DNA from: Amphibalanus amphitrite | Lineage: Eukaryota; Arthropoda; Thecostraca; Balanomorpha; Balanidae | Direction: 5' to 3' | Length of the DNA: 64,000 bases | NCBI RefSeq assembly: GCF_019059575.1 | Contig: NW_024882870.1 | Location: 1 to 64,000 of the forward strand | Part shown: positions 20,701 through 29,679 of the stretch, in pieces | How the letters are laid out: the number at the start of each line of letters is the position of its first letter | How positions within the stretch are numbered: the first letter of the stretch is position 1 | Position numbers and translations under genes: made by a program | The notes under the pieces: model-generated | The model's database searches: none | What the model was told of the DNA's origin: nothing | What the model saw: only the letters and a program-made list of their open reading frames with translations

Positions 20701-23700
20701 AGGCATATAGCCAAATTGATCACCCTCCTCAACAATCAGAACATTGACATTGAACATACATTACATTCACAAATCCCCAAAAAATCCATTCAAAGTTCGC
20801 ATATTTGTCTAAGTGATGACGAGAATGATGACGAGATTGAATGTATTTTGACACGGACACCCCTCGGCGCTGTTTTTCACAGCCACAGGGGCGTCTGTTT
20901 TTCACAGCCACACTCACCGCCAGAGTGACCTGCAGTCCCACGGTGCGCGTTATCTTCACCGGGTAGCTGGGGGCCTTCCGCGACTTGAGCTCGGCAGAGA
21001 GCTTCCGGACCACCAGATGGAGGTCGCCCACCTGGCACAGCGCGCGAGCGTTGTTAGAGGGAGAGTTAGAGAAAACGTCACACAATGAAAGACATGCGCA
21101 AAGTCCCGTGTCGCGCTGCTGACCGCCACTGACTTATACGATCAACTGTTGATGTGCGTAACAGTAAGTTTGTAGAGTGAAAATGAAAACAGCCCAGGCA
21201 ACATTGGATAGTTGGAATGAATACCATTTCAATCGCGAAAAGTCGAAATCACATCTAGAAATTCAACACAATGAACGACTCTCCTCGCCGATTTACGTTA
21301 TCATGAGAGAGTAACGTCAAATCATATTTTTCCTTCTAAAATCCCTCCTATTCCTTCACGCCCGCGCTGTCACCCACCTGTTTCTGAAGATGAGTGATTT
21401 TCTTCTGGAACCGCTCGGCAGCGACCACGTGTTTCTCGGCGGACTTCTTCATGTCGCCGATTACACTTCGGCTGGCGATGGCCTCACACATCTTCTCCAG
21501 AACCAGACTGTGAGAGACAGAGTCAAAGGGGTCAGAGGAGAGTCACAATAGGTCAGGTCATGATAATGGTCTGATTGGTCATGGTAATGAATGACCTGAT
21601 TGGTCATGGTAGTGACCTGACTTACCCAAAACCACACTGGATCGAGGTCACGGAATCACAAGGTCATATAGGGTACAGACAAATACGTCAGCATATAATT
21701 TCGCTTAAGAGTTTCGATTCACTACAGATTAACGTTAAGTACAGCTATGGACCCAGCAGTTCAGCAGCTCTGGCTCGACAGGGTCTCACTCTACCCAGCC
21801 CAACACAACCGCCGTATCTATCCCTCTCGCTACTCACGTCTCCAGGTCCTCCCTGGTCAGCTGTTTGACGCGCTGCAGGAGAGAGCTCTTGACGCCGTTC
21901 ACCGCGGCCCCTGACGTCGCCCCAGCCGCCGCCGCTGATGGTGCTGGAGCCGCTGCAGTAGCTGGTGGCGACGCTGAGCTGACGGAGCTGCCAGAGGCGG
22001 CACTGGCGGCGGCGGACTCCTCCAGACGCAGCCGGTCACGCTCCTGAGACTCCTGAGGGAGTATCAGGGGAGTTCGGAGGGAGATTAGAGGAGAGAAACA
22101 TGTGAGTAAAATAACTGAGTCATTAACCGTCGCCACATCACTACCACTAGCACACCGGCTCGTTAGTTGTCATTAGTTCCTTGACGTGAAAGCATCAGTT
22201 ACAAAAAAAAAGTTTCATGGTGACCATCATATAGGAACTGTTACTCGTTGCAGGATCCTCAGACAGGTAATAAAAAGGAAGCATGAATATGAAGTAAAAC
22301 CGAAGCGAAGCCAACTTAGCAGTCACCAGTGAATATTCCCACCGCGTCGTCCACTCAAATTGTGGAAAAATAGAACAGAATTCTAGAACAAAATAGAACA
22401 TACTAGAGTGAGCGGTTGTGAAATAATTACCCACCTGTAGAATACGCAGGTTGTTCTCGTTCAGCTGAACCTTTTTGACGGCTATGAACGGCCTGGTGGA
22501 CGTCTCCAGCCGCCTCATTTTGCTGCCCTCCGAGGCGGACAGCGGAGACGGCGGCCGCTTCCGGGAGGCCGCCGGCGACTCACTGACGTCACGCGAGTCC
22601 TCCGCGGCTCCACGGGAGTCCTCGGCGGCTCCACGGGAGTCCTCCGGACGCGGAGAGTCCTCCGCATCCTCCAGCACGACCTCGTGGTCGTTGGAGGTAG
22701 CGTCGTTGGCGTCCTCCGAGTCCAGCTGAATGTCCGGCGTGTCCACATCTCCACCGGATCCTGCGGCGGTGTCTTCAGCATCGCCACCGTCATCCACTTC
22801 TGCAGGATCGTCGGGGTCATCGTCATCACCACCAGCAGCACTGCTTGGCATGGAGCTCTCCGGGTCGACACTATCCTCAGGTCCGTCCAGGGTCACCTCA
22901 TCAGGAACGTCTAACGTCACGTCATCATTTCCGTCCGGCACATCCATGGACGTCTCATCGCCGACGTCCGCGGGAGGCAGAGCGTCGTCCACGTCCATGG
23001 AATCTCCGTTTGAGTCCATGGAATCCGCGGTCAGCAGCGCGGCGCGCCGCCTCTCGAGGAGTTTGGCCTCGCGACGGACGCGTTCCTCTTCTTCCTCGGC
23101 AGCGTTGAGCGCAGCCGCGCTCTCGAACATGTCGTCTGGTAGGTCGACAGGATCGGCAGATGACTGGGCTTCGTCTTCGTCACCCGCATCGGCTTCAGCG
23201 GCATCAGTCTGGGAAGCGTCACCTTCGGAGGATTTGACTTCACCAGTATCAGCCATGACAGCATCAGCTCCGGCTTCTGCGGAGGGATCCGCGGCGGCTT
23301 GTGAAGGCGAAGAGGGTTTGGAGGGTGAGGTAGGTTTTGATGAAGCGCTTGCTGGAGAGGATGGTTTGGATGGGGAGGATGAAGCTGAAGGGTTTGCCGT
23401 CGAGGGGTCGGGCGACTGAGGTGAGACGCTGACTGGCTCAGAGGGTTGGTCGGTGCTGGCCGGTTCGTCCTTATCGACAGCCTTGTCGGCGGCGGCAGGA
23501 GTGTCGTCGCCGGCGGTGGGGGTGGGGGTGCTGTTCTTCGGCCCGTCTTCTGTCGGACGGGGAGAGGAGCAGACCGGACCCTCCTTCACCGGCGAGCCGA
23601 CCAGCTCCGGGTCTGTGGGGGCGCAGAGACGGCGTCACACGATGGAAACCGAAACCAGCAAAGACAGACGTCAATACATGACATTGATGTCATCGAGTGA

Positions 23701-24579
23701 CGTCACGATGCAACCGTGATGCCCCCCCCCCCCAAAAAAAAAAACGAACGAGAAATGCACACATGAATAAATAAACCTTCCCGTTTTATTACAATTATTG
23801 ACCAGTGGATCGATATCTACAATTAGTATCTATAGGATCTGTAAAGCCAGACTGCATTATTCCTTGGTAAACGAAATGAATAACTGAATGGACAAAGTAA
23901 ATGAAGCGGCAATTACTAAAGCTGGGACTCATTGGGTTAACACTTCGCTGCGCGCTCCTGCCCTCTCACCGTCTCTCAGCAGGAGGTCCTCGTCCTCCGG
24001 CGCCGGATCGGAGCCCTCCGAGCCCGACAGGCGCAGCTCCAGCTCCTCCCTAGTCTCGTCCAGTTCACTCCGCGAGACATTGAGCGACTCGCTGGCCCCC
24101 GCCTCAGCACTAGTGTCCGAATCGGGCACCACAATGGGCGCGTCACAATCAGACATCGCTGCAGTCGAGCTCGGCACTTTGGTGTCCGAGATAGTCGCGG
24201 TGTCCGACTGATCATCAGTCTCGGGTTTGGTCACCGGATGGTGAGTCACTGCTGTATCGACACTACACACTGGGTCTAGGCCATTCGCGGCGGGTTTCGA
24301 TTGCGACTCTTTGACACCCGAGTCTGAGTTCGCGTCACCACTGGCCACATCACTACCAGCGTCACCACCCGACGCGGCGGCAGCGCTGGGCTTTGAGGTA
24401 GAATCCGCATCCCCTGAGATCGATTCGACACCATTCTGCGCTCCGTTGGAGTCTTTCACAGCCGCCTCCTGGGTGCCGGGCAGACTGGAGGCTTTGGAGG
24501 CGTCCACGGCGTCGCTGGCGCCATCTACAGTCGGCCGTGGAAGCGGGTCGACCGGGGGCTGCTCCATGATGCTCAGCAT
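8609..24579 (-). CDS. ATF7IP: ATF7IP/windei-like SETDB1 cofactor, 12 coding exons
   Basis: Nuclear cofactor that stabilises the H3K9 methyltransferase SETDB1/Eggless and links it to heterochromatin. Exons (minus): 24579-23970, 23612-22435, 22052-21838, 21507-21378, 21031-20918, 20495-20301, 19912-19811, 17827-17681, 17218-17009, 16640-16496, 12533-12364, 8713-8609. All have GT-AG borders and the phases join into 3321 bases, 1106 codons plus stop, against about 1270 in human ATF7IP. Residues 1-650 are low-complexity acidic, Ser/Pro-rich sequence. At about 652-720 lies the conserved QLTREDLETLVLEKMCEAI coiled-coil block that binds SETDB1 in the family. ITRTVGLQVTL follows at about 738-748, a SUMO-interacting VVDLTDDDD at 933-941, and an FN3 domain from 1016 to the end (GIVLSW, SYHLFAY, FAVRA, GPFSNP). 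An in-frame TAG upstream of MLSIMEQ fixes the start. Family assignment is firm. Confidence 0.93.
9045..9825 (-). pseudogene. degraded mariner-like transposase
   Basis: On the minus strand near 9825-9740 a frame reads EITHLVNEMPSLTICELAQD, resembling the helix-turn-helix start of mariner transposases. Near 9137-9060 another frame reads VGYLKSKDYRKTAKNLSRL, matching the block after the final catalytic Asp (WGYLKSKVY type). The frames differ and stops intervene, and the catalytic residues cannot be placed with confidence. It is a dead copy. Confidence 0.65.
9833..10835. mobile_element. hairpin-ended TTAA element, copy A
   Basis: Flanked by TTAA (9829-9832 and 10836-10839), with CCCGCGCACCGACGG ends as inverted repeats. 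Just inside each end is a G-run/C-run hairpin: left 9846-9875 with core CGGATATCCG, right about 10769-10796 with core CGGTCATCCG. A second palindrome (GCGGCGCTACGCGCCGC, about 9905) follows the left hairpin. TTAA plus CCC...GGG ends are the piggyBac pattern. No open frame is seen. The interior is dense in AGGTCA (9985-10025 and 10460-10515). It closely resembles copy E inside but not at the ends. Confidence 0.85.
10852..11721. mobile_element. hAT-like non-autonomous element with GGAGCC arrays
   Basis: TIRs CAGGGATGCGGAGCC and an exact 8-bp TSD CTATAAAT (10844-10851 and 11722-11729), both as expected for hAT elements. Next to each end are arrays of the hexamer GGAGCC (10860-10980 and 11536-11695), broken by AT-rich spacers. 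The middle is unrelated unique sequence with no transposase. It inserted 13 bases from the right end of copy A. Confidence 0.9.
12364..12533 (-). CDS. ATF7IP: ATF7IP-like exon 11 (FN3 first half)
   Basis: 57 codons: [49 protein letters not shown]. This matches the family FN3 domain closely. It lies 4 kb downstream of exon 10, and that intron contains a second gene. Confidence 0.95.
12541..12850 (+). repeat. decaying tandem repeat derived from an exon/acceptor, AGGTC-rich
   Basis: Starts with five AGGTC pentamers (about 12552-12580), then about 65-bp units that repeat, with drift, the sequence around the exon 11 acceptor: ATGTTCCACGAAAGCACGA in the exon (about 12511-12529) returns as ATGTTCCACGAGAGAACGAC (about 12642), followed by weaker copies near 12700 and 12770. 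Each unit is joined by GGTCAGGTCAGG. Confidence 0.65.
13014..13203. mobile_element. palindromic MITE, 190 bp
   Basis: Nearly perfect inverted repeat: AGGCCAGTTTTACCAACAGA at the left returns in reverse complement at the right, and the arms extend about 80 bases, including the CCTAAAGACCGCTTCAC segment. Only a short unpaired centre (about 13096-13122) is left. No TSD is evident. It lies in the last large intron of the ATF7IP-like gene. Confidence 0.75.
14261..15832 (-). CDS. two-finger C2H2 protein with SUMO-type repeats, intron-nested
   Basis: 523-codon uninterrupted frame inside intron 10 of the ATF7IP-like gene, same strand. Two C2H2 fingers lie near the C-terminus: YKCDECPASYASLGSLTAH (438-460) and CPLCQNVYSTAYHLRRHMIN (464-487), followed by a basic tail ending KKKAVKKT. 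Residues 80-160 hold three exact 24-residue repeats with PTVKIEPSD. The Lys of each VKIE (104-107, 128-131, 152-155) fits the SUMO acceptor consensus, and the flanking prolines fit synergy-control motifs. The remaining middle is Ser/Thr/Gln-rich and disordered. A likely nuclear regulator, but no named orthologue is recognised. The Met start follows a possible AG acceptor (15854), so it could also be a terminal exon of a longer or alternatively spliced transcript. Splicing from exon 9 (phase 0) would keep the frame. Confidence 0.75.
   Translation of the reverse strand: MNLFELGTVEVRNANIVRPKSSHLALSTDVVWRRRVVGLSELWRLFGKTASRAGTGSLAGAGKTDASGTETPEWASETVPSDPGTPEPADEADPSDQSTAQPTVKIEPSDPGTGETGSSDASTPQPTVKIEPSDPGTGEAGSSDASTPHPTVKIEPSDPGSLQGTSEIDSKNTDRSAQQASQDDQRDPSTSGKTRTAEQETSKTGPRNQGASLQPVVRLSRIDIDAYSQQTSEANRKNPDTSQHTSSKKHGVSHQQKSQDGLNNPSASRETSCGPGSSNQNASVQQKSEPAGSSNQSAPQQATQDGSYAPTSVWTVKNRYYILGAVKSGISTPITANRISPVKNRLYSPVTPRQGPVKIAPKGLIIPPTNRLPLNNPGAVVQGSEPSTSNPGAAQQGSEPSTSSAGAAAEPAASTNPSEPGTSQRTGGARPDHGSGPYKCDECPASYASLGSLTAHSVKHSGRTRCPLCQNVYSTAYHLRRHMINIHRINKQDADKYTNNQRYNILYGLKQRQPVKKKAVKKT
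15868..15945 (+). repeat. AGGTCA half-site cluster
   Basis: A run of RGGTYA hexamers in direct orientation, about nine in under 80 bases, directly upstream of the nested zinc-finger gene's start. It resembles the cluster at 12541-12850 and the interiors of the hairpin-ended elements. It could be a simple repeat or bind nuclear receptors. Confidence 0.6.
16380..16475 (+). repeat. (CACT)n and (CT)n microsatellite
   Basis: CACT repeats for about 65 bases, then CT/CCCT repeats, ending at the exon 10 donor side. Polypurine on the sense strand of the ATF7IP-like gene. Confidence 0.9.
16496..16640 (-). CDS. ATF7IP: ATF7IP-like exon 10
   Basis: Encodes PVTRVGAGMTPIRLKHPAPF and then PPPPLLKVTRRAN, the proline-rich approach to the FN3 domain. 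The donor leaves G, which completes the Gly codon of GIVLSW in the next exon. Confidence 0.87.
17009..17218 (-). CDS. ATF7IP: ATF7IP-like exon 9 with SUMO-interacting motif
   Basis: 70 codons, phase 0 to 0. Carries VVDLTDDDD, a hydrophobic core followed by acids as in SUMO-interacting motifs. Mammalian ATF7IP has the equivalent motif and binds SUMO-modified partners. Confidence 0.88.
17681..17827 (-). CDS. ATF7IP: ATF7IP-like exon 8
   Basis: 49 codons, phase 0 to 0. Val/Ala-rich linker starting PSPVSGTTVALV. The acceptor follows a long C tract. GTGAGT donor. Confidence 0.75.
17860..19200. other. intron 7 of the ATF7IP-like gene, distal part
   Basis: About 1.3 kb without recognisable coding sequence. 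An open minus-strand frame (17622-18221) overlaps exon 8 in another frame and has no domain, so it is not called. Confidence 0.5.
19214..19733. mobile_element. PIF/Harbinger-type MITE, 520 bp
   Basis: TIRs AGGCCGCCGTCCACTG on both sides, flanked by TAA (19211-19213 and 19734-19736), a 3-bp TWA target as in PIF/Harbinger. Subterminal sequence is filled with CGGAMCGCA-type and TCCGTACGGA repeats. No transposase. Lies in intron 7 of the ATF7IP-like gene. Confidence 0.78.
19811..19912 (-). CDS. ATF7IP: ATF7IP-like exon 7
   Basis: 34 codons, phase 0 to 0, with TGTAG acceptor and GTACGT donor. Gln/Ser/Arg-rich linker. No domain. Confidence 0.72.
20301..20495 (-). CDS. ATF7IP: ATF7IP-like exon 6
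   Basis: 65 codons, phase 0 to 0. Pro/Ala/Gly-rich with repeated GAP triplets and ending SPIRARQ. Placement rests on the splice sites and continuous phase rather than on conserved residues. Confidence 0.75.
20918..21031 (-). CDS. ATF7IP: ATF7IP-like exon 5
   Basis: 38 codons, phase 0 to 0. Contains VVRKLSAELK and the family motif PVKITRTVGLQVTL. Confidence 0.92.
21378..21507 (-). CDS. ATF7IP: ATF7IP-like exon 4 (coiled coil)
   Basis: Encodes TLVLEKMCEAIASRS and the heptad-like KKSAEKHVVAAERFQKKITH segment. This is the best conserved non-FN3 part of the family. Confidence 0.92.
21520..21650 (+). repeat. short GGTCA tandem repeats in intron 3
   Basis: GGTCAGGTCATGATAATGG is followed by two partial copies of TGATTGGTCATGGTAATGA, ending in TGACCTGAC. 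This is another small AGGTCA-type cluster of the kind seen at 12.5 and 15.9 kb. Confidence 0.55.
21838..22052 (-). CDS. ATF7IP: ATF7IP-like exon 3
   Basis: Starts ESQERDRLRLEE, then an Ala-rich linker, and ends with VKQLTREDLE, the beginning of the conserved SETDB1-binding block. The GTGAGT donor leaves phase 2. Confidence 0.9.
22435..23612 (-). CDS. ATF7IP: ATF7IP-like exon 2
   Basis: 393 codons. A Pro/Ser/Lys-rich start (SPSKPSSP repeats) is followed by a long Asp/Glu-rich tract with AEDSRGA repeats and a basic KRPPSPLS segment resembling a nuclear localisation signal. It ends LNENNLRILQ at a GTGGGT donor, phase 0. Confidence 0.88.
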
Positions 24580-24686
24580 CGCCGCCGGCCCTCGGCTGAC
24601 TCCGCCACTCGACGCCAGGCGGCGCTAGCGGCGGCGCGGCATCGCTGGAGGTGTGCGACTTTGGTCCACGCAGTCTGTACAGGCCA
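23970..24686 (-). CDS. ATF7IP: ATF7IP-like exon 1 (5' UTR 24686-24580 plus codons 1-203)
   Basis: A CTTTTGCAG acceptor at 24687-24688 implies an upstream noncoding exon. Coding starts at 24579, with a second possible Met four codons later. The product is Ser/Asp/Ala-rich. The GTGAGA donor leaves phase 1 (AGA GAC G). Confidence 0.85.
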
Positions 24687-24689
24687 CTG

Positions 24690-25560
24690 CAAAAGAGAGA
24701 GCGGAGCATTATGGTTCATACATGTGACAGTCAATACTCACTCAACTGAGCTGGAGAACATGCATAAGAAAATCATTCTTACCACACTTTCGAAAGGAAA
24801 ATCAAATTTACCATTCTTATGATTTTTTCTTTACAAGAAATAAGAATGGGAAATAAAATCAAACATTCAAATATTTTTTGTTAGCTTCTTGCAGCATCGA
24901 AGAAATCTTCATAACTGCTCAAGAAAACTAAGAGAAATGAGAACACGTCAAGAAAAGCAGTTAGCTTCGGCACTTCATGTATTTTGCAATTTAACTCAAA
25001 TTTCAATGCATCAGAAAGGTACTCAAAACTAAGAGAACACTAATATGTTGCCCATAAATGCCTGAAAGAGTACAGCTTTTCAAATAAAAATATTTTTAAC
25101 AATCACCTACAATGGGCAGAAAATGCAAGTGAAAAGAAACCATGACACAATTTCACTTGTTGATACCTACCCAGCCCATACATGTAGCAAATAGGTTCCA
25201 ACAAAATGAATAAAAACAAAAAATGAGAAATGTAGAACAGAGATTTAGCAATTTATTTTTAATCACATTTCAAGTACCAACAGAAAAAAAAATTCTTAAT
25301 TCTCAGTCTCTACAAGCAAGAAAAAAAATAAAGTAGATGCTTCACTTTAATTGAAAGGCAAGTAAAGAAACAAATAATCCCACTAACCAATCTACCAGAC
25401 GGAATGCTGATCATCAAACAGAATAAAAACCATAATAGCATTAAAACACACTTTTCCCTTAGTTATAAACAAATACACCAGACAAAACAAAAATCCTGTT
25501 CAAAAACAGAAATTCGAATCACTGAAGAGGTGGCATTTGCAAGTCGCCAAGCACCTTGCT
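24690..25560. other. AT-rich 5' intron of the ATF7IP-like gene
   Basis: A-rich sequence with several poly-A stretches. It is probably the intron between a noncoding first exon and exon 1, because exon 1 begins with a splice acceptor. No gene seen. Confidence 0.45.
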
Positions 25561-25800
25561 GTTACACCGGGCGGTTGCTAGGCAACCTACGCTCGCCCCT
25601 AGTGGGCACCAACGAAACTACAAAGGTGAACAGGTATCGGCGTAATGTGTGCGCCGTTTCTCGCCGCTATCGCGCCAAGAGTTGGCTGTGGCATCCGCTA
25701 TGGCCGCCAATGAAATAAGCTCCGCCCAACAATTCCAATTTGATGACGTCACAACAACAAAGGGACGTTGACCGAGGCCAGTGCGTGAGCCCCGGGTCCG
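25560..25800. promoter_or_regulatory. promoter-like island with RFX palindrome, CCAAT and CRE
   Basis: A GC-rich island after 900 bases of AT-rich DNA. Sites: GTTGCTAGGCAAC (25574-25586), a perfect X-box palindrome of the kind bound by RFX factors; GCCAAT (25706-25711) with CTCCGCCC nearby; TGACGTCA (25744-25751). It lies about 0.9 kb upstream of exon 1 of the ATF7IP-like gene and is its most likely promoter. Direction is not proven and it may be bidirectional. Confidence 0.5.
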
Positions 25801-25929
25801 AATTCCAGTGGATCCAAGGCTGTAAACAAAGGAGGATCCAGAAGGAAAGAATGAAGGCAACCTACCCCGGTGCGCAAATGGGTAACAATACACGCAGGAC
25901 AACAATCGAAGAAAAAATTGACGTCAAAG

Positions 25930-26826
25930 CAGACTGGTGTTCGATTCACCCGTGTTTGAATCGATTGGATTGAATCCAAACCAAATTTGCTGAATCGAAA
26001 AGGTTTGATTCACCATCAAGATTGTTTGATTCACAAGCCATGATAAAATCGAACGCATTTGGAATCAACGTTAAAGGGACCCTCCCACCTTAACATTAGT
26101 TTTGAGTTGAGATAGCCAAGTTTGCGGCCAGGCTCAGAAACCACCATTTATCCTGGTCGCAACCCCCGCAGCTTTATGGTGTTCAAGAAATTTCTTCCCT
26201 TTACTTGCAGGGTGGGACCAGCGTGGTCCCTATCTCTTAACCATTACGGGAATCTGATGACGTCATCAGGCTTTCGAACGTCCGTTAAATGTTTGACTAA
26301 AACGTTTTGTAGCACGCGGTGGTATATGCTGCTTTGCGCGCAACAAATGCCGCACTTTTAAATAAAGTCGCTAGGAACAGCGGAGATCCCAAAAAGTAAA
26401 CAAAAGTAAAAGTCTAATATCTTGAAAACCGGTGAATATTTTTCGATGAAATTTGGTAGATATTCGTTTTTGCTCTTTCTGAACCGAGCGACATCACTTT
26501 CATGCCAATTCATTAACTTTTTTGAAGGTGGGAGGGTCCCTTTAATTGAATAAAAAAATTAATAATTCATGAACTGTAAAAATTGAGGTGAACATAATTC
26601 ATGATGAACAAATGTTAACACTACCTACTGGCTACTGCCGTATTTTTTAATCGAATTGGAACTAACTTTTCGGCTGAATAAAACGTGAATCGTTCCTTTT
26701 CATTATCTGAATCGAAAGGAATCGATTTACCATTTTTTATGGAATCGATCGGTGATTGAATCGAAAATCAAACAAATGAATCAATGATTGAATCGATCCA
26801 AAAAAGGTGAATCAATAACCAGTCTG
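25930..26826. mobile_element. hAT-like element with GAATCGA repeats
   Basis: Ends CAGACTGGT...ACCAGTCTG and an exact 8-bp TSD CGTCAAAG (25922-25929 and 26827-26834). Both subterminal regions are filled with TGAATCGA/TTGATTCA motifs. It is split by a TTAA MITE at 26075-26541. No transposase. Confidence 0.87.
26075..26541. mobile_element. TTAA MITE, 467 bp, nested in a hAT element
   Basis: TIR AGGGACCCTCCCACCTT is exact on both sides, flanked by TTAA (26071-26074 and 26542-26545), as in piggyBac or Kolobok elements. Inside, TTTTGAGTTGAGATAGCCA and TTTGCGCGCAACAAATGCCG recur in a partial copy at about 44.40-44.72 kb. Confidence 0.87.
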
Positions 26827-26856
26827 CGTCAAAGGCAAAGACTGATTCAGCCGCAA

Positions 26857-27018
26857 CAGTAGCGGCGGAACACCTTCAATTAACGGGGGGGGGGGGGGGG
26901 GGGCACTGCCGACTTTTGGTCCCATTCTTTCCATGCAACGCTCATAGGGCTAATGTTAAAATGCCAAAATCAAAGGGGGGCACGGTGCCCCGGTGCCTTC
27001 CCCGTTCCGCCGCCTATG
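26857..27018 (+). mobile_element. GGCGGAAC hAT-type MITE, copy 1
   Basis: TIRs CAGTAGCGGCGGAAC and CATAGGCGGCGGAAC, with exact 8-bp TSD AGCCGCAA (26849-26856 and 27019-27026). The interior has a G run of about 19 and the palindromic GGGGGCACGGTGCCCCGGTG. It lies 23 bases past the neighbouring hAT element's TSD. Confidence 0.9.
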
Positions 27019-27026
27019 AGCCGCAA

Positions 27027-28120
27027 GCCTTTTTCTTCGGGAAGGGCTTGGGGAAGGGGAAGGTGCGCGACCAGCGGAATGAAAGATCGTTGAGGGGAAA
27101 GTCGATGAGCGGAAGGGGAAACCCAGAGCACTAAAGAGTCGGGAAACCAAACGACATTTCCGCATCTCGGTGCCCCGTCGTCGTTTTACCTGGGGGATGG
27201 GGGTCGGCGGGCAATTCAGTCTTAGAAACTTAGCTAAAAATGCCCTTTCCATATGGTATCCCCGGCCTAGTCACAATGTATAAAACTTGTACTTGGAAAG
27301 ACCACGCAGTCAAAATTAAAAATCCACATTTGAATAAAGGCCGCCGTATCATGACGGCCTAAACCTAAAAAAAAAAACAATAACATAAAATAACAGAACA
27401 AGTAAAATTCGAAATCAACGAGCGAAATCATCGTGATTTCATGCTTGTTTAACACCGGATTTCATATAACATATTTTCGATTAATCCATTTTTACGGTGC
27501 ATAGAAAGGAAAGTGACGATGACTTAGAATTTCGACAAGCTTCGCTTACCAAAAAAAAAAAAAAATCCGATCAGAGCAATTCCACATGACCAGATAATGG
27601 GAGCGCCCGTTTCTCCGGGTCGCCGGCGGGCGCCGCCACCGCTGCTAATTATCTTCCCAACTATTTGTCTTAGAATTATGCATTTTTCTTCTTAAAAAAA
27701 AAAATAGTTCGAATATTTCAGTGAGTGAATGACAGCCGGAGCCCACGCTAAGCAGAACTTGTTGCGCAATGCGCCAACGACCCCTATTTTCATTACCAAG
27801 TATCGCAGCAAATACCGAGTTTTCCGTCCGATCTCAGGACATCAATGAGCAAACCTTAGGTCTGCCATACAACATAGCTATCCTGAGCACTCCTTGGGAA
27901 TTCAGAAATTACAGTTTGGTTTATTGGCATTGGGTATGTGCACTAGATACTAAAAAAAATGTTTTTCATAATGTGTAATCGGACTTGGCAAAATGGGCAC
28001 GCCGAAACAAACCTTGAAAAATTCAAATTAGGTTGGTCGACATAGTGAGATTAATTACAAAATGAAAAGCAAACTGTTTTTTTGACAAACGAGTCGCGAC
28101 AGTCTACTCTGAGTACCCAG
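27027..28120. other. intergenic, no gene recognised
   Basis: Mixed composition with a short GC-rich stretch (27600-27650) and AT-rich sequence. Short open frames on both strands show no domain. Confidence 0.45.
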
Positions 28121-28124
28121 CGTC

Positions 28125-28440
28125 CCGCGCCAGTATCTTCACACGCCATTTGGAACAACCGGGCACCGTTCACCACCGCCAGCAAGCCGGCGCCGCGCGG
28201 GCGACGGCCCGGCGGAACTTGGCCCGGCGCCAACTTTCCCGACGCCTAGCGTCGCCTGCCTACGCATATCGCCTAGGCACGGTGGGCAAACGGAAATGAT
28301 GGCTCCGCCCACACCATTGAATTTGGCAGGCAGCCAAGGCGGCCGGCCGCACGGACCAATCCCCGCCCGTGCTGAGCGCAGTCACGTGATTACGGCCGGC
28401 GCTCGGTTCACCGCGCCTGGTCCACCCAGTGAGTGGTATC
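28125..28440. promoter_or_regulatory. GC-rich promoter-like island
   Basis: Strong local GC rise with GACCAATCCCCGCCC (28353-28367), an E-box CACGTG (28383-28388), and GCTCGGTTCACCGCGCCTGG (about 28402), a sequence found again at about 33050. Which gene it serves is unknown. No exon is recognised next to it. Confidence 0.4.
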
Positions 28441-29089
28441 GATTCTACCGGTTTCTACACTAAATGCTACAGCAGCTTTTTGAAATTTCTGCTCTTATCT
28501 GACTTCAGCTCAACTGAACACTAGTTATGAAGGGGAAGCCAATAAAATGTGTTGCATTCATTCACAAAACAAAACTATATAGGTGGCGCTGCTGACTAAT
28601 AATTATCGCAGTCGACATGAAAAAAGATCAAAGACTTTTGTGAGGACAAAAAAAAAATTACACACGGAGTATTCAGACAATGAAGCAAGGATCCGTGCAA
28701 CAGTTATATAACCAGCTACTTGCCAACAGACCGATTGCTAAAATAGACAGGGAAGAGGGAGGGGAGGGGAGGGAGGGGGAGGGTCGGAAAAAAATGGGAG
28801 GGGCAACGCCAACAATCAAGAGACGTTTTGACATGACGCAAAAAATACGAATTAAAATTATTCAGTACATACAAGAAAATGCGCTCGGTTGGTAATTTTT
28901 ACGACTACCAGTAATCAAACCAAAACGAGGAAAAAAAACTCATCGAAGCAACGAATGACAAATAAAATCGTCATTTGAATGGCGAGATCGTCTGGCATAT
29001 AGTAATAACCTCTTAAAAACGAAAAAAACGGTAAAAGGAAAATAGGCTAATTGGTCGGCAGTCACCTTCCCCGCTTTATCTGAAGGTCA

Positions 29090-29420
29090 ACTTGACAATA
29101 CGGAGGCGGGCCAGACGGGCTACAGCAGCGACATCTGGGCTCCATTCGATGAACCACTAGTTACGCAACGACGCTGCTGGCGCCCGAGTTTCCATGGCAA
29201 CCGTAAATCACCGGCCGCAACCAATGAGGCACCGGAATAAGATGTCTTTCGCCATTATGTACGCTGCGCAGCGCTGCGGTTTCTGCGGCGGAAAAAAACA
29301 CGAGAAACGAATGGCCGCGCGCGCTGCGGAGTTTCGGACTAAAAGTCCGGGGAAAATGCTGCGTTGGAGCCCCGTCCCGAAGAAACATTCACCAACGGCT
29401 AGGCGGGGGTAGGCACGCCG
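29090..29420. promoter_or_regulatory. promoter-like island with X-box
   Basis: GTTTCCATGGCAAC (29188-29201) is a near-consensus RFX X-box palindrome. CCAAT at 29221 follows 20 bases later, in a GC-rich stretch with TGCGCAGCGC-type sequence. No coding exon is recognised downstream on either strand. Confidence 0.45.
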
Positions 29421-29516
29421 CACGGGCCTTGCACCCTTGTAATCCTAGCATTAACCTCATACCCTGCTAAAGCGTGTTAACAATTTTGACGAATCGGTTT
29501 GCCATCTTTCAACCCT

Positions 29517-29668
29517 CAGTAGCGGCGGAACACCTTCAATTAAGGGGGGGGGGCACTGCCGATTTTTGGTCCCATTCTTTCCATGCAACGCCCATAGGGC
29601 TAATGTTAAAATGCCAAAATCAAAGGGGGGCACGGTGCCCCGGTGCCCTCCCCGTTCCGCCGCCTATG
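29517..29668 (+). mobile_element. GGCGGAAC hAT-type MITE, copy 2
   Basis: Same TIRs as copy 1, 152 bp, with exact 8-bp TSD TCAACCCT (29509-29516 and 29669-29676). The G run is shorter (9). Confidence 0.9.
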
Positions 29669-29679
29669 TCAACCCTTCC

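Noticed and set aside
22730-23419. Plus-strand Ser-rich open frame of 229 codons
   Set aside because: Antisense shadow of ATF7IP-like exon 2. GC-rich acidic coding sequence commonly leaves open frames on the other strand.
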